Assembly: GCF_014697415.1 (NCBI RefSeq)
Contig: NZ_JACJRT010000008.1
Location: 1 to 64,000 of the forward strand
Length of the DNA stretch: 64,000 nucleotides
Source of the DNA: Cyanobium sp. FACHB-13342
GTDB lineage: Bacteria; Cyanobacteriota; Cyanobacteriia; PCC-6307; Cyanobiaceae
Direction of reading: 5' to 3'
Below are positions 35,837 to 44,626 of this stretch, piece after piece. Each line of letters starts with the position of its first letter. The first letter of the stretch is position 1. Both the position numbers and the translations under genes were made by a program. The notes beneath the pieces were generated by a model. The model saw only the letters and a list, made by a program, of their open reading frames with translations. It had not been told where the DNA came from and did not search any database.

Positions 35837-36517
35837 TCAGGCCATCAGGGGGGTTTGGCCGTGCAGGGGCTGGAGATCGGCCCAGGCCAGCAGGGCCGGC
35901 CAGTCGCGCACCCGTTGGTACACCTGGCGGTGTCCCTCGCTGTTGAGGTGCAGGCCATCGCTGCTGAGCCACTGGGGCCAGTCGGGGTCGGCAAGCAATC
36001 CCTCCAGCAGCGGCAGGAACGGCACATCGGCCTCCAGGCAGGCCTCCTCCAACAGGCCTTCGTAGCGGCGGATGTCGGTCTGGGAATACCAGAGCACCTC
36101 CGCATAGGGCATGGCGGCCTCATCCACCGGCGTGAGGCCGATCACGTGCACCGGGGCTATGGTTCGGGCCTGGCGCAGCAGCTGCTGCAGGCCGAACAGA
36201 AAGCCATCGGCATCCAGCTGGGGCCGGCCATCGGCGCGCCCCACCCGGGCGGAGTCGTTGATCCCTACGCCCAGGAGAATCCCCTGGGGCAGCTGGCGGC
36301 GCAGCTCGCCCCGGCAGCCCACTTCGGCGCCCAGGCGTGCGGCCAGCCGTTCCAGTCCGTCACCGCGGACGCCGAGGTTGTAGAGCACCGGGCCGCCGGG
36401 CAGGTCCATCCAGTGGCGTCGCAACCGCTCACACCAGCCCCCCTCCAGCGGGTCGCCCCAGCCGAACACACCGCTATCGCCAAGTGCCACCAGCTTCCTG
36501 GGGATGGCCATCACCAT
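35837..36517 (-). CDS. SGNH/GDSL-type hydrolase
   Basis: 226 residues. Block I is LVALGDSGVFGWGDP (catalytic Ser15), block II is LGVRGDG, block III is GVGINDSA and block V is SSDGLHLNSEGH with the catalytic Asp/His. No signal peptide is seen, so it is probably cytoplasmic. The family hydrolyses esters or thioesters of lipids and carbohydrates; substrate unknown. The start overlaps the end of the phnE-like gene by 44 bases (38 if the third codon Met at 36511 is used), so the two are co-transcribed. Confidence 0.87.
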   Translation of the reverse strand: MVMAIPRKLVALGDSGVFGWGDPLEGGWCERLRRHWMDLPGGPVLYNLGVRGDGLERLAARLGAEVGCRGELRRQLPQGILLGVGINDSARVGRADGRPQLDADGFLFGLQQLLRQARTIAPVHVIGLTPVDEAAMPYAEVLWYSQTDIRRYEGLLEEACLEADVPFLPLLEGLLADPDWPQWLSSDGLHLNSEGHRQVYQRVRDWPALLAWADLQPLHGQTPLMA

Positions 36518-38060
36518 GGGGGGTCTCCAGCAGCCACAGCCGTGCGCGGTCGCTCAGATCTTCCCCCAGCAAGGTCAACAGCGCATAGGCCAGCACCAAA
36601 GCCAGCAGCTGGTCCCCGGCAAAGGAACTGAGGGCTTCCAGCAGCTGGCTGCCCAGGCCCGTGGCCCCCACCAGCCCCACCACCACCGATTCCCGCAGGA
36701 TCACATCGGCGCGGTAGGCGCCATAGGCCAGGTAGGGACGGGCCAGGCCGCTGAAGCGGCCGTAGAGCAGGGCCAGCCGCGGCCCGGTGCCGGCGGCCAC
36801 CAGGGCCTGCTGCTGGGCCACTCCACTGGTCTCTGACGCCTCCAGCAGCAGGCGGCCCAGGATGCCGAGGTTGTGGAAGCCCAGGGCCAGGGCGCCGGTG
36901 AGTACGCCCGGCTGCAGCACAAACAGCAGCAGCAGGGCTGTCAGCGGTGGTGGCCAGAGCCGGCCCAGGGCCCACAGCCCCCGCACCAGCCAGCCCCCCG
37001 CGGGCCAGGGCTGCACCAGCAGCAGCAACAGGGGGGCCAGGCCCACGGCCAGGGCTGCGGCGATCAGGGTGAGCAGCAGGGTGTTGCCGATCAGCAGCGG
37101 CCAGGGCAGGGCAGCCACTGCGCTCCAGTCGGCAGGGCCCAGGGGGGGGAGCCCCTGCCACTGCAACAGGGCGGCGGGCCGCACGTCCAGGGCCCAGGCC
37201 ACGGCCCCCAGCAGGGGCAGCAGCACCAGGCCCGCTCCCACCATTTCCCGCCCCTGCCCTCCCACGGCCCGCTGGCGCAGCCCCAACCGGGCCGGCATGG
37301 CCCAGCGCCGCCGTAGCCAGCCCAGCAGGGCCTCCAGCAGCAGCATCACCGCCAGCAGCAGCCAGAGGCCGGTCCAAAGCTCAGGGAAGGCCAGCGACTG
37401 CAGGGTGAGGCGCAGTTCCGTGCCCAGGCCCCCCAGGCCGAACACGCCCAGCAGGGTGGCACTGCGCAGGGCACATTCGAGCCGGTAGCCGCTGTAGCTG
37501 ATCACCTGGGGCAGCAGCGGCGGGCCCAGGGCCGTGAGCAGGGCCGCCGGCGCCGCGGCCCCGCCACAGCGCAGGGCCTCCAGGTTGGCGGTGGGCAGGG
37601 CATCAAGTAGGTCGCTGACGACCCGGGCCACCAGGGCCCCGAAGGGAATGGCGATTGCCACCACCGCCACCGCCGGTTGCAGCCCCACCAGCTGGAGCAG
37701 CAGCAGGCCCCAGAGCAGCTCGTGAATCGAGCGGGGCAGGGCCAGCAGGCGGCGGATCCAGCCGGCCGGGCCGGCGCTGCCGGTGCAGGTGCGCCACACC
37801 ACCCGGGAGCTGGCGATGCCGAGCACCACGCCCAGGGCCAGGCTGCCGGCCCAGCCCAGCAGGGCAATGCCCGCCGTGATGCCCAGCCCCCCCAGCACCG
37901 ACCCCAGCACCAGCGGATCGAGGGAGGGCCGCAGGGCGGCGGCGGCGAACTGCCCCACCAGCTCCCAGCCACCGCCGTGGCTGATCCCCGGCAGCAGGGC
38001 CAGCACGGGCAGCAGCACGAGGGCGGGCAGCAGCACCCACAGGGGGGCGGCGGGCTTCAT
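36474..38060 (-). CDS. phnE: PhnE-like ABC permease, double-length
   Basis: 528 residues with about 12 hydrophobic segments, twice the usual PhnE size. Both halves carry an ABC permease loop: ANLEALRCGGAAAPAALLTA with YRLECALRSATLLG in the first, and QALVAAGTGPRLALLYGRF with YRADVILRESVVVGLVGATG in the second. This is a fused duplicated permease for a phosphonate/phosphite-type importer. Its ATG overlaps the stop of the ATPase gene by 4 bases (ATGA). Confidence 0.85.
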   Translation of the reverse strand: MKPAAPLWVLLPALVLLPVLALLPGISHGGGWELVGQFAAAALRPSLDPLVLGSVLGGLGITAGIALLGWAGSLALGVVLGIASSRVVWRTCTGSAGPAGWIRRLLALPRSIHELLWGLLLLQLVGLQPAVAVVAIAIPFGALVARVVSDLLDALPTANLEALRCGGAAAPAALLTALGPPLLPQVISYSGYRLECALRSATLLGVFGLGGLGTELRLTLQSLAFPELWTGLWLLLAVMLLLEALLGWLRRRWAMPARLGLRQRAVGGQGREMVGAGLVLLPLLGAVAWALDVRPAALLQWQGLPPLGPADWSAVAALPWPLLIGNTLLLTLIAAALAVGLAPLLLLLVQPWPAGGWLVRGLWALGRLWPPPLTALLLLFVLQPGVLTGALALGFHNLGILGRLLLEASETSGVAQQQALVAAGTGPRLALLYGRFSGLARPYLAYGAYRADVILRESVVVGLVGATGLGSQLLEALSSFAGDQLLALVLAYALLTLLGEDLSDRARLWLLETPHGDGHPQEAGGTWR

Positions 38061-38803
38061 GGCTCCTCGCTGCCGGCGTAGAGCTCCTCAAGCTGGGCCG
38101 GCTGGAGGCTGGCGCTCGGCTGGTCGAAGACCAGGCGCCCGGCCCGCAGCCCCACGACCCGATCGAACCCCGCCAGCAGATCGGGGCGGTGCAGGCTGAG
38201 CAGCAGGGCCCGCGGGGGACTGGCCAGCTCCAGCAGCAGGGCCAGCAGGTCGGCGGCCAGGCGGGGATCCAGGCTGGCCAGGGGCTCATCGGCCAGCAGC
38301 AGCTGGGGCTCCTGGCGCAGCAGGCGGGCCAGGGCCACCCGTTGCCGCTGGCCGCCCGAGAGGGCGGACACCGGCTGGTTGAGCAGCGCTGGATCGAGGT
38401 CCAGCCGCTGCAGCACGGCCCCACAGGCGGTGGTGTCGAGGGGCAGCAGCAGATTCAGCAGGGCCCGCGGCCAGCCCCATGCCGCCAGGCGGGCGGCGTT
38501 GAGGTTCTGTTGCACGGTGAGCTCCTCGATCAGGCGCAGGTCCTGCCAGAGGGTGCCGATGCGGGCCTGTTGGCGGCGGCGCGCCCGGGTTCCGCGGGCC
38601 CTGGGTTCCCCCAGCCACAGCACCTGGCCTTGATCAGGCTCCAGCAGGCCATTGGCCACCGCCAGCAGGGTGCTTTTGCCGGCGCCGCTGGGACCCAGCA
38701 GGGCCAGCCGTTCGCCGGGTTCGAGCCTCAGGCTCACCCGATCGAGGCGCGGCTGGCCGCGCCCCCGCACGGTGATGTCCTGGAGGGTCAGCAGGGAAGT
38801 CAA
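38057..38803 (-). CDS. phnC: PhnC-like ABC transporter ATP-binding protein
   Basis: 248 residues from a likely TTG at 38803 (MTSLLTLQDITVRG); no ATG precedes the conserved N-terminus closely, so the start is uncertain. Walker A GPSGAGKSTLLAV, signature LSGGQRQRVALARLL and Walker B LLLADEPLASLD are intact. It energises the adjacent permease. Upstream, two tiny genes separate it from phnD. Confidence 0.88.
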   Translation of the reverse strand: MTSLLTLQDITVRGRGQPRLDRVSLRLEPGERLALLGPSGAGKSTLLAVANGLLEPDQGQVLWLGEPRARGTRARRRQQARIGTLWQDLRLIEELTVQQNLNAARLAAWGWPRALLNLLLPLDTTACGAVLQRLDLDPALLNQPVSALSGGQRQRVALARLLRQEPQLLLADEPLASLDPRLAADLLALLLELASPPRALLLSLHRPDLLAGFDRVVGLRAGRLVFDQPSASLQPAQLEELYAGSEEP

Positions 38804-38904
38804 GGGCAGGTTCTGGGCAAGTCCCGGGCTGGACCGCAACCACCCATCCTGCCCTTTGGGATGGCGGTAGGTCGGCGCTGCCTGCTGATCCCCTGGGCCG
38901 GTCC

Positions 38905-38991
38905 TCAGGCTGAGGTGAGCCGGTAGACGATCAACGCCAGGATCAGCGCCACCAGGGACACCTCCACCAGATCGGGGCCGCGGGGGTTCAT
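38905..38991 (-). CDS. Tiny single-helix membrane protein (28 residues)
   Basis: Reads MNPRGPDLVEVSLVALILAL followed by IVYRLTSA: a short polar N-terminus and one hydrophobic helix. The size and shape resemble photosystem or cytochrome b6f small subunits, but no named one (PsaM, PsbX, PetN, Psb30) matches. It lies between phnD and phnC on the same strand, 8 bases after the 74-residue gene. Confidence 0.45.
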   Translation of the reverse strand: MNPRGPDLVEVSLVALILALIVYRLTSA

Positions 38992-38999
38992 GGCCGTCT

Positions 39000-39224
39000 C
39001 TAGGGGCGCCGCCGTTCGAGGCTGGCGGCCGAGGGCAGGGCCAGGGCCAGAACCAGCACGGGGATCTCAATCAGCAACTGGCCGTTCCCAAAGGTGATGA
39101 AGGCCAGATCCAGACAGGCAATGGAGCGCAGGAACAGCGACCAGGCCTCATCGCCCTCGTTGCTGGCCCGGGTCCAGATCACCAGGCCGGCGAGCAGCAG
39201 CACCAGATCGATCAACCAGACCAC
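39000..39224 (-). CDS. Small two-helix membrane protein
   Basis: 74 residues: one hydrophobic segment at about 3-17 (WLIDLVLLLAGLVIW), a polar acidic loop, and a second at about 46-65 (LIEIPVLVLALALP). No family was recognised. It lies in the phnD-phnC gap and is followed 8 bases later by the 28-residue gene. A GC-rich hairpin without a T-run sits just upstream at 39264-39280. Confidence 0.55.
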   Translation of the reverse strand: MVWLIDLVLLLAGLVIWTRASNEGDEAWSLFLRSIACLDLAFITFGNGQLLIEIPVLVLALALPSAASLERRRP

Positions 39225-39286
39225 GACGCTGATGGGCCGGAGTGTGCTGATTCTGAAGGGTGTGGGGCCTGAGCGGCCCCGTTTTG

Positions 39287-40261
39287 TCAGCGGATCTTGC
39301 CGATCTGGCGTCCAACCTGCTCGATCTTTTTGTATTCACCCGCTTTCACACTGGTGAATTGCTGGGCACCGAACAGCTCGAGGATGCGCTTCTGCTCGGC
39401 GTCGCTGGGGCGCCAGCTCACAATTGCGGCGCGCAACTTGGCCGTGAAGCCCTTGCCGAAGCGCTGATCCAGGTTGGGTTGGCCGAGCCAGAGGTAGTCG
39501 GGGTAGCTGGGGGTGCGCCAGATCTGCGTCACCTTGCTGCGGTTGGCCTTGCCGCTGCGCAGGCTGCTCTTCCACACCTGTTCGTTCACGGCGCCGGCGT
39601 CGTAGGCACCGCTCTGCACCAGCGCGATGGTGGCGTCGTGGCTGCCGCTGAAGCCCGGGGCGCCACCGGCGAAGTCGCCCAGCTTGACGCCCGCCTGGCT
39701 GAGGAAGTATTGGGGCATCAGCCGGCCGGAGGTGGAGCTCTCCGAGCCGAAGGTGAATCGCTTGCCCTTCAACACCGCCAGCCCCTTCTGGTTCTGGATC
39801 GGCTTGAGACCGCTGCGGGTGTTGGCGATGAACACGCTGTAGAACTGGGCGTCGATGTCCCGCTGGGCGATCATCTGCGCCCCGGGTTTCTGCAGGCTGG
39901 CCTGCACGCCGGTGAGGCCGCCGAACCACACCAGATCGAGATTGCCGGTGCGGAAGGCACTGACGGCGGCGGCGTAATCGGTGACGGGCACGTAGCTCAC
40001 CTTCACGCCGAGCTGGCGGCCCAGCTCATCGGCCACCAGGCCGTAGAGGCGGTTGAGTTTTTCCGGGTTCTGGTCGGGAATGGCCCCGATGCGCAGCACC
40101 GTCTTGGATTGGGCTGGCTTGGCTTGGGCTGGCTTGGGCTGGGTTGTCTGTTGCGCCAGGCCGGGCGGCACCAGGCCCCCATTCTGGGCTGGGAGGACCG
40201 CCGGCAGCAGGGTGAGGCAGAGCCCCGCCAGCGCGGCGGTCCAACGTTCTCGAGCAGGCAT
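39287..40261 (-). CDS. phnD: PhnD-like phosphonate/phosphite-binding protein
   Basis: 324 residues from the ATG at 40261. A signal peptide (about 1-26, ending near PAQNGG) is followed by a short Pro/Lys/Gln repeat linker (AQAKPAQSK) and the binding domain: LRIGAIPDQNPEKL, LVWFGGLTGVQAS, GSESSTSGRLMPQYFLSQAG and SGSHDATIALVQSGAYDAGAVNE are the PhnD family blocks. It captures phosphonate, phosphite or phosphate in the periplasm for the downstream PhnC/PhnE. No phosphonate-degrading enzymes are in the window, so the true ligand is open. Confidence 0.88.
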   Translation of the reverse strand: MPARERWTAALAGLCLTLLPAVLPAQNGGLVPPGLAQQTTQPKPAQAKPAQSKTVLRIGAIPDQNPEKLNRLYGLVADELGRQLGVKVSYVPVTDYAAAVSAFRTGNLDLVWFGGLTGVQASLQKPGAQMIAQRDIDAQFYSVFIANTRSGLKPIQNQKGLAVLKGKRFTFGSESSTSGRLMPQYFLSQAGVKLGDFAGGAPGFSGSHDATIALVQSGAYDAGAVNEQVWKSSLRSGKANRSKVTQIWRTPSYPDYLWLGQPNLDQRFGKGFTAKLRAAIVSWRPSDAEQKRILELFGAQQFTSVKAGEYKKIEQVGRQIGKIR

Positions 40262-40293
40262 GGCGGTGGGTCGCGCGGGGTGGGTTTGGGTTT

Positions 40294-41484
40294 CTAGAGG
40301 GTGGCCAGGAAGCGCTGGAGGCGCTCGAGACCGTTTTCGATGGTGACAGGTCCGGCGGCGCAGGACAGGCGGATGCAACGGTCGTCGCCGAAGGCCACAC
40401 CGGGCACCACCGCCAGCCCCACCTCATCGAGCAGGCGGTTGCACAGGGTCATCGAATCAAGGCCATAGGCACTCACATCGGGGAAGGCGTAGAAGGCCCC
40501 CTCCGGAGGCAGCAGCTTCAGCCGATCGATTGCCATCAGCCCAGCGGTGAGCAGGCTGCGGCGTTCATCAAACTGGGCCGCCATCGCCCGCACACAGTCG
40601 CGGGAGGCGCTGATCGCGGCCAGGGCACCGAACTGGGCAAAGCTGCAGACGTTGCTGGTGCTCTGGCTTTGCAGGGCACTGGCGGCGGCCACCACGGAGC
40701 GGGGGCCCGCTAGCCAGCCGATGCGCCAGCCGGTCATGGCCCAGCCCTTGGCAAAGCCATTCACTGTGAAAATGCGATCGGCCAGGTCCGGGGCCACGGC
40801 CGCAAAGCTGTGGTGGGTGTGGCCGGGGGCCAGCAGGAACTCGTAGATCTCATCGCACACCACCGCCACCTGGGGGTGGCGGCGCAGTACGGCTGCGATC
40901 GCCTCCAGTTCGGGCCGGCCCAACACCATGCCGGTGGGGTTGCCGGGACTGTTCAGCACCAGCAGCTTGCTGGCCGGGGTGATGGCAGCTTCCAGAGCGG
41001 CGGGATCCAGCCGGAATCCCTGGGCCGCCGAGCTGGGCAGCAGGGTCACCGCAGCACCGGCCAGCTTGGCGATCTCGGGATAGCTCAGCCAGTAGGGAGC
41101 GGGCAGCAGCAGCTCGTCGCCGGGCTCGAGCAGCACCTGGAACAGGTTGTACAGGGCCTGTTTGCCGCCGTTGGTCACCAACACCTGGTCGGCGGCGGTG
41201 GGGACCTGGTTTTCCTGGCTCAGTTTCGCGGCGATGGCGTCCCGCAGCGCCGGCTCGCCAGCGGCGGGTCCGTAGCGGGTATGGCCGGCCTCGAGGGCCG
41301 CGGCGGCGGCCTGGCGGATGAAGGCCGGGGTGTCGAAGTCCGGTTCGCCGGCGCTGAGGCTGCAGATGTCGTGGCCGTCGGCCTTGAGGGCCTTGGCCCG
41401 CGCGGCGATGGCCAGGGTGAGGGAGGGTTGCAGGGCCTGGGCCCGAGCAGACAGAGAAGGGGTGGCGGTGGGTGCGGCGATCAT
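40294..41484 (-). CDS. Class I PLP-dependent aminotransferase (aspartate aminotransferase type)
   Basis: 396 residues from the ATG at 41484 (MIAAPTATPS). Substrate/cofactor motifs are visible: LSAGEPDFDTP near the N-terminus, NSPGNPTGMVL, VVCDEIYEFLL and the PLP-lysine motif NGFAKGWAMTGWRIGW. The family transfers amino groups between aspartate/glutamate-like acids and 2-oxo acids; in cyanobacteria members may act on aspartate or prephenate. It starts 32 bases before phnD on the same strand. Confidence 0.92.
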   Translation of the reverse strand: MIAAPTATPSLSARAQALQPSLTLAIAARAKALKADGHDICSLSAGEPDFDTPAFIRQAAAAALEAGHTRYGPAAGEPALRDAIAAKLSQENQVPTAADQVLVTNGGKQALYNLFQVLLEPGDELLLPAPYWLSYPEIAKLAGAAVTLLPSSAAQGFRLDPAALEAAITPASKLLVLNSPGNPTGMVLGRPELEAIAAVLRRHPQVAVVCDEIYEFLLAPGHTHHSFAAVAPDLADRIFTVNGFAKGWAMTGWRIGWLAGPRSVVAAASALQSQSTSNVCSFAQFGALAAISASRDCVRAMAAQFDERRSLLTAGLMAIDRLKLLPPEGAFYAFPDVSAYGLDSMTLCNRLLDEVGLAVVPGVAFGDDRCIRLSCAAGPVTIENGLERLQRFLATL

Positions 41485-41612
41485 CCCTCCTGTGTCCGGC
41501 ATCGGGACGCGCGGCATCAGCACTGGAAACCATCCTGCCGCACCGATTTCCCGCGTACGGTTCAAGCCGGCACGAAACGGCCAACCAGTCACACCTTGAT
41601 GGCTCCGCGCCG

Positions 41613-42218
41613 ATGGCCCGCCCGCCTGCCCCGTCCGCTTCCCTGCAACAGCTGGCCCTGGCCTGCGCCGACTGCCGCCGTTGCGGGCTGGCCGAGGGCC
41701 GCCAGCAGGTGGTGGTGGCTCGCGGCAATCCTGAGGCCAGGCTGATGGTGATCGGCGAGGCTCCCGGAGCCCAGGAAGACGCGGAGGGCCTCCCCTTTGT
41801 GGGCCGCTCTGGCCGCCTGCTGGATCAGCTGCTGGCCGCGGCCGGTCTGGATCCTGCGGCGGACGTCTACATCTGCAATGGGGTGAAGTGCCGGCCCCCC
41901 AACAACCGCAAACCCACGGCCGGGGAGATGGCCGCCTGCCGCCCCTGGCTGGAGCAGCAGATTGCTGTGGTGGATCCCCCGCTGGTCGTGCTGCTCGGGG
42001 CCACGGCCCTTGAGGCGGTGCTGGGGATCCGGGGAGGCATCACCCAGCGGCGGGGCCAGTGGCTCAGCAGCCCGGTGGAGTGGCTGCGGGGCCGGCGGCT
42101 GATGCCGGTGCTCCATCCCTCTTACCTGTTGCGCTTTCCCACCCCGGCCGAGGGCTCTCCCCGGGCCCTCACCGCCGCCGACTTCTGGGAGGTGCGGCGA
42201 GCCCTGACGGCGCTCTGA
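41613..42218 (+). CDS. Uracil-DNA glycosylase, type 4/5 family
   Basis: 201 residues from the ATG at 41613. It removes uracil from DNA. Four Fe-S cysteines are visible: CADCRRCGL at the N-terminus and the pair in NGVKCRPPNNRKP and AACRPWL. The active-site block GEAPGAQEDAEGLPFVGRSG and the C-terminal HPSYLLR are intact. It is divergent from the aminotransferase gene, with 128 bases between starts. Confidence 0.92.
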   Translation: MARPPAPSASLQQLALACADCRRCGLAEGRQQVVVARGNPEARLMVIGEAPGAQEDAEGLPFVGRSGRLLDQLLAAAGLDPAADVYICNGVKCRPPNNRKPTAGEMAACRPWLEQQIAVVDPPLVVLLGATALEAVLGIRGGITQRRGQWLSSPVEWLRGRRLMPVLHPSYLLRFPTPAEGSPRALTAADFWEVRRALTAL

Positions 42219-42288
42219 GGGGGGCAAGACCGTTCAGGCGTGACACGGCGTTTCAAGCGAGCCAAGGTGGGGGATTCAGCCCGGGCCC

Positions 42289-43215
42289 ATGACCGAATCC
42301 GTTGGAGCCAGCTCGGGTCAAGCCAGCTCGCCATCCCCGTGTCGGATCGCCTTCAGCCACGCTTTCTCGGAGCTGCTGGTGGTGCAGAGCGTCCGGGCCC
42401 ATGCCGACCGGCGTGCCAACGAGGTGGGTGGCGTGGCGCTGATCCATGGCACCACCCGGAACGGCGATCTGGCCCACCAGTTGGCGGAGGTGTCGGCCTG
42501 GATTGATGCGGGCGTGGCGGCGATCGTGACCATGCCGATCGATGGGGCCGCGCTCCAGCCGCTGATGGCCCGGGCCCAGGCCAAGGGCATCCGCTTTCTC
42601 AGCTACGCCTTCCCCCTGGAGGGAAGTGATGGGGAAGCGGGCTTCGATGCGGTGCTCTCGGGCCGCCAGTGCGGGGCCGCTGCCGCCGCCTTCATCGCCG
42701 AACATGTTCCGCAAGGGGGGGCGAAGGCCCTGGTGGGGGCCCTGGCGGCCGCCCCCCTGTTCGCCCCGCGCTGGCTCGAGCCGATCCGCGCGATCGAGGC
42801 CGCCGGAGGACAGATCGTGGCCCTTGGCGACGGAGCCACGGTGGAGATCGGTCGCCGCCAGGCCGAGGAGGCGCTGCGGGAGCACCCCGACCTGGCGATC
42901 GTGGTCGGCATCAACGACGAGTATGCGGTGGGGGCGGCCCAGGCCTTTGAAGCGGCGGGCAAGGATCCGTCCCGCTCGTTTGTATGCGGTCAGGACGGGG
43001 CACCGGAGGGGCTGCGTGAGATCGCCCGGGGCCTGCACTACAAGGGGTCGGCGGCGATCCTGTTCGACCAGCTCGGCGCCGCGATCGTGGATCAATCCCT
43101 CCGCGCCATTGCGGGCCAGCCCGCTGCGATCCGCATCCCGTCTGAATACGTGTCTCTGGCGGATCCCGATCGCCTCCACCAGCTGCTCTCGGCATTCGCC
43201 ACCCTTGGCGGCTGA
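42289..43215 (+). CDS. Sugar-binding-protein-like protein without a signal peptide
   Basis: 308 residues. It has the type I periplasmic-binding fold order: RIAFSHAFSELLVVQSVRAHAD, IDAGVAAIVTMPIDGAALQPLM, AIVVGINDEYAVGAAQAFEAAG and FVCGQDGAPEGLREIARG. The N-terminus is Ser/Glu-rich and has no hydrophobic stretch, so it should stay in the cytoplasm. No helix-turn-helix (LacI type) precedes the domain and no ABC partner is adjacent. It may be a cytoplasmic small-molecule sensor; function unknown. It ends 61 bases before ispG. Confidence 0.7.
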   Translation: MTESVGASSGQASSPSPCRIAFSHAFSELLVVQSVRAHADRRANEVGGVALIHGTTRNGDLAHQLAEVSAWIDAGVAAIVTMPIDGAALQPLMARAQAKGIRFLSYAFPLEGSDGEAGFDAVLSGRQCGAAAAAFIAEHVPQGGAKALVGALAAAPLFAPRWLEPIRAIEAAGGQIVALGDGATVEIGRRQAEEALREHPDLAIVVGINDEYAVGAAQAFEAAGKDPSRSFVCGQDGAPEGLREIARGLHYKGSAAILFDQLGAAIVDQSLRAIAGQPAAIRIPSEYVSLADPDRLHQLLSAFATLGG

Positions 43216-43276
43216 GCGGCGGTCGCCAGTTCAGCGGTGGCTGTGACAGGCTTTCCCCACCTTCCGGCCCCGATTC

Positions 43277-44533
43277 ATGACCGGCACCCTGGCCCGCCCA
43301 GACGCCTCCTCTCCCGACCGGGCCACAGCCTCCGCAGCCGACTGGGCCAGCGACCCCCGCTTCGACACCCAGATCCACCGCCGCAAGACCCGCAGCGTGC
43401 GGGTGGGCAACATCTGGGTGGGCAGCGACCACCCGGTGGTGGTGCAGTCGATGATCAACGAGGACACCCTCGACATCGCCGGAGCCACCGCCGGCATCCG
43501 CCGCCTGCACGAGGCCGGCTGCGAGATCGTGCGGCTCACGGTGCCCTCCCTGGCCCATGCCAAGGCCGTCAAGGAGATCCGCCAGCGCCTGGAAGACAGC
43601 TACCAGCCGGTGCCGCTGGTGGCGGACGTGCACCACAACGGCATGAAGATTGCCCTGGAGGTGGCCCAGCACGTCGACAAGGTGCGGATCAACCCGGGGC
43701 TGTTCGTGTTCGACAAGCCCGATCCCAACCGCACCGAGTTCAGTGCCGAGGAGATCGCCGCCATTGGCGAGCGCATCACCGAGACCTTTGAGCCCCTGGT
43801 GAGCCTGCTCAAGGAGCAGGACAAGGCCCTGCGCATCGGCGTCAACCACGGCTCACTCGCCGAGCGGATGCTGTTCAGCTACGGCGACACGCCGCTGGGC
43901 ATGGTGGAAAGTGCCCTCGAGTTCATCCGCATCTGCGACCGGCTCGATTTCCACAACATCGTGGTGTCGATGAAGGCCTCGCGGGCACCCGTGATGATGG
44001 CCGCCTACCGGATGATGGCGGCCCGCATGGATGCGGAGGGCTTCCACTACCCCCTCCACCTGGGTGTCACCGAAGCCGGCGATGGCGACTACGGCCGCAT
44101 CAAGAGCACGGCCGGCATCGCCCCCCTGCTGGCCGAAGGGTTGGGCGACACGATCCGGGTCTCGCTCACCGAGGCCCCGGAGAAGGAAATCCCTGTCTGC
44201 TACTCGATCCTGCAGGCCCTGGGGCTGCGCAAGACAATGGTGGAATACGTGGCCTGCCCCAGCTGCGGCCGCACCCTGTTCAACCTGGAGGAGGTGTTGC
44301 ACAAGGTGCGCAATGCCACCGCCCACCTCACCGGTCTCGACATCGCCGTGATGGGTTGCATCGTCAATGGCCCCGGCGAGATGGCCGATGCCGACTACGG
44401 CTATGTGGGCAAGACCCCCGGCACCATCTCCCTCTACCGCGGCCGCGACGAGATCCGTCGGGTGCCTGAGGCGGAAGGGGTGGAAGCCCTGATTGCCCTG
44501 ATTCAGGAGGATGGCCGCTGGGTCGACCCCTGA
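43277..44533 (+). CDS. ispG: 4-hydroxy-3-methylbut-2-enyl diphosphate synthase
   Basis: 418 residues; the penultimate step of the MEP isoprenoid pathway, making HMBPP from MEcPP in an Fe-S cluster reaction. The [4Fe-4S] cysteines are C327 and C330 (CPSCGRT) and C361 (GCIVNGPGE); the ligand-like Glu follows in GPGE. The N-terminal TIM-barrel motif [11 protein letters not shown] is intact. It supplies precursors of the chlorophyll phytyl tail and carotenoids. Confidence 0.97.
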   Translation: MTGTLARPDASSPDRATASAADWASDPRFDTQIHRRKTRSVRVGNIWVGSDHPVVVQSMINEDTLDIAGATAGIRRLHEAGCEIVRLTVPSLAHAKAVKEIRQRLEDSYQPVPLVADVHHNGMKIALEVAQHVDKVRINPGLFVFDKPDPNRTEFSAEEIAAIGERITETFEPLVSLLKEQDKALRIGVNHGSLAERMLFSYGDTPLGMVESALEFIRICDRLDFHNIVVSMKASRAPVMMAAYRMMAARMDAEGFHYPLHLGVTEAGDGDYGRIKSTAGIAPLLAEGLGDTIRVSLTEAPEKEIPVCYSILQALGLRKTMVEYVACPSCGRTLFNLEEVLHKVRNATAHLTGLDIAVMGCIVNGPGEMADADYGYVGKTPGTISLYRGRDEIRRVPEAEGVEALIALIQEDGRWVDP

Positions 44534-44550
44534 GCCCCCGTTGTCATCCG

Positions 44551-44579
44551 GTTACCCGCCCCGGTTGGGGCGGGATAAC
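44551..44579. repeat. Inverted repeat between ispG and ctpA
   Basis: CCCGCCCC, GGTT, GGGGCGGG is a perfect 8-bp hairpin, extended by GTTA on the left and TAAC on the right with one bulged A. No T-run follows on either strand, so it may be a weak terminator or mRNA-stabilising structure. Confidence 0.6.
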
Positions 44580-44626
44580 GGCGCTAGCTTGAGACCACGT
44601 TTCCCGAGCCCTGACGGCTCTTTCAG

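Noticed and set aside
38905-38991. The 28-residue frame as a photosystem or cytochrome b6f subunit
   Set aside because: Compared from memory with PsaM, PsbX, PsbM, PetN, PetL and Psb30; none matches beyond general hydrophobicity.
39264-39285. GGGGCC/GGCCCC hairpin followed by GTTTT as a terminator
   Set aside because: The T-run lies on the plus strand where no gene ends; on the minus strand, where phnD is transcribed, no T-run follows.
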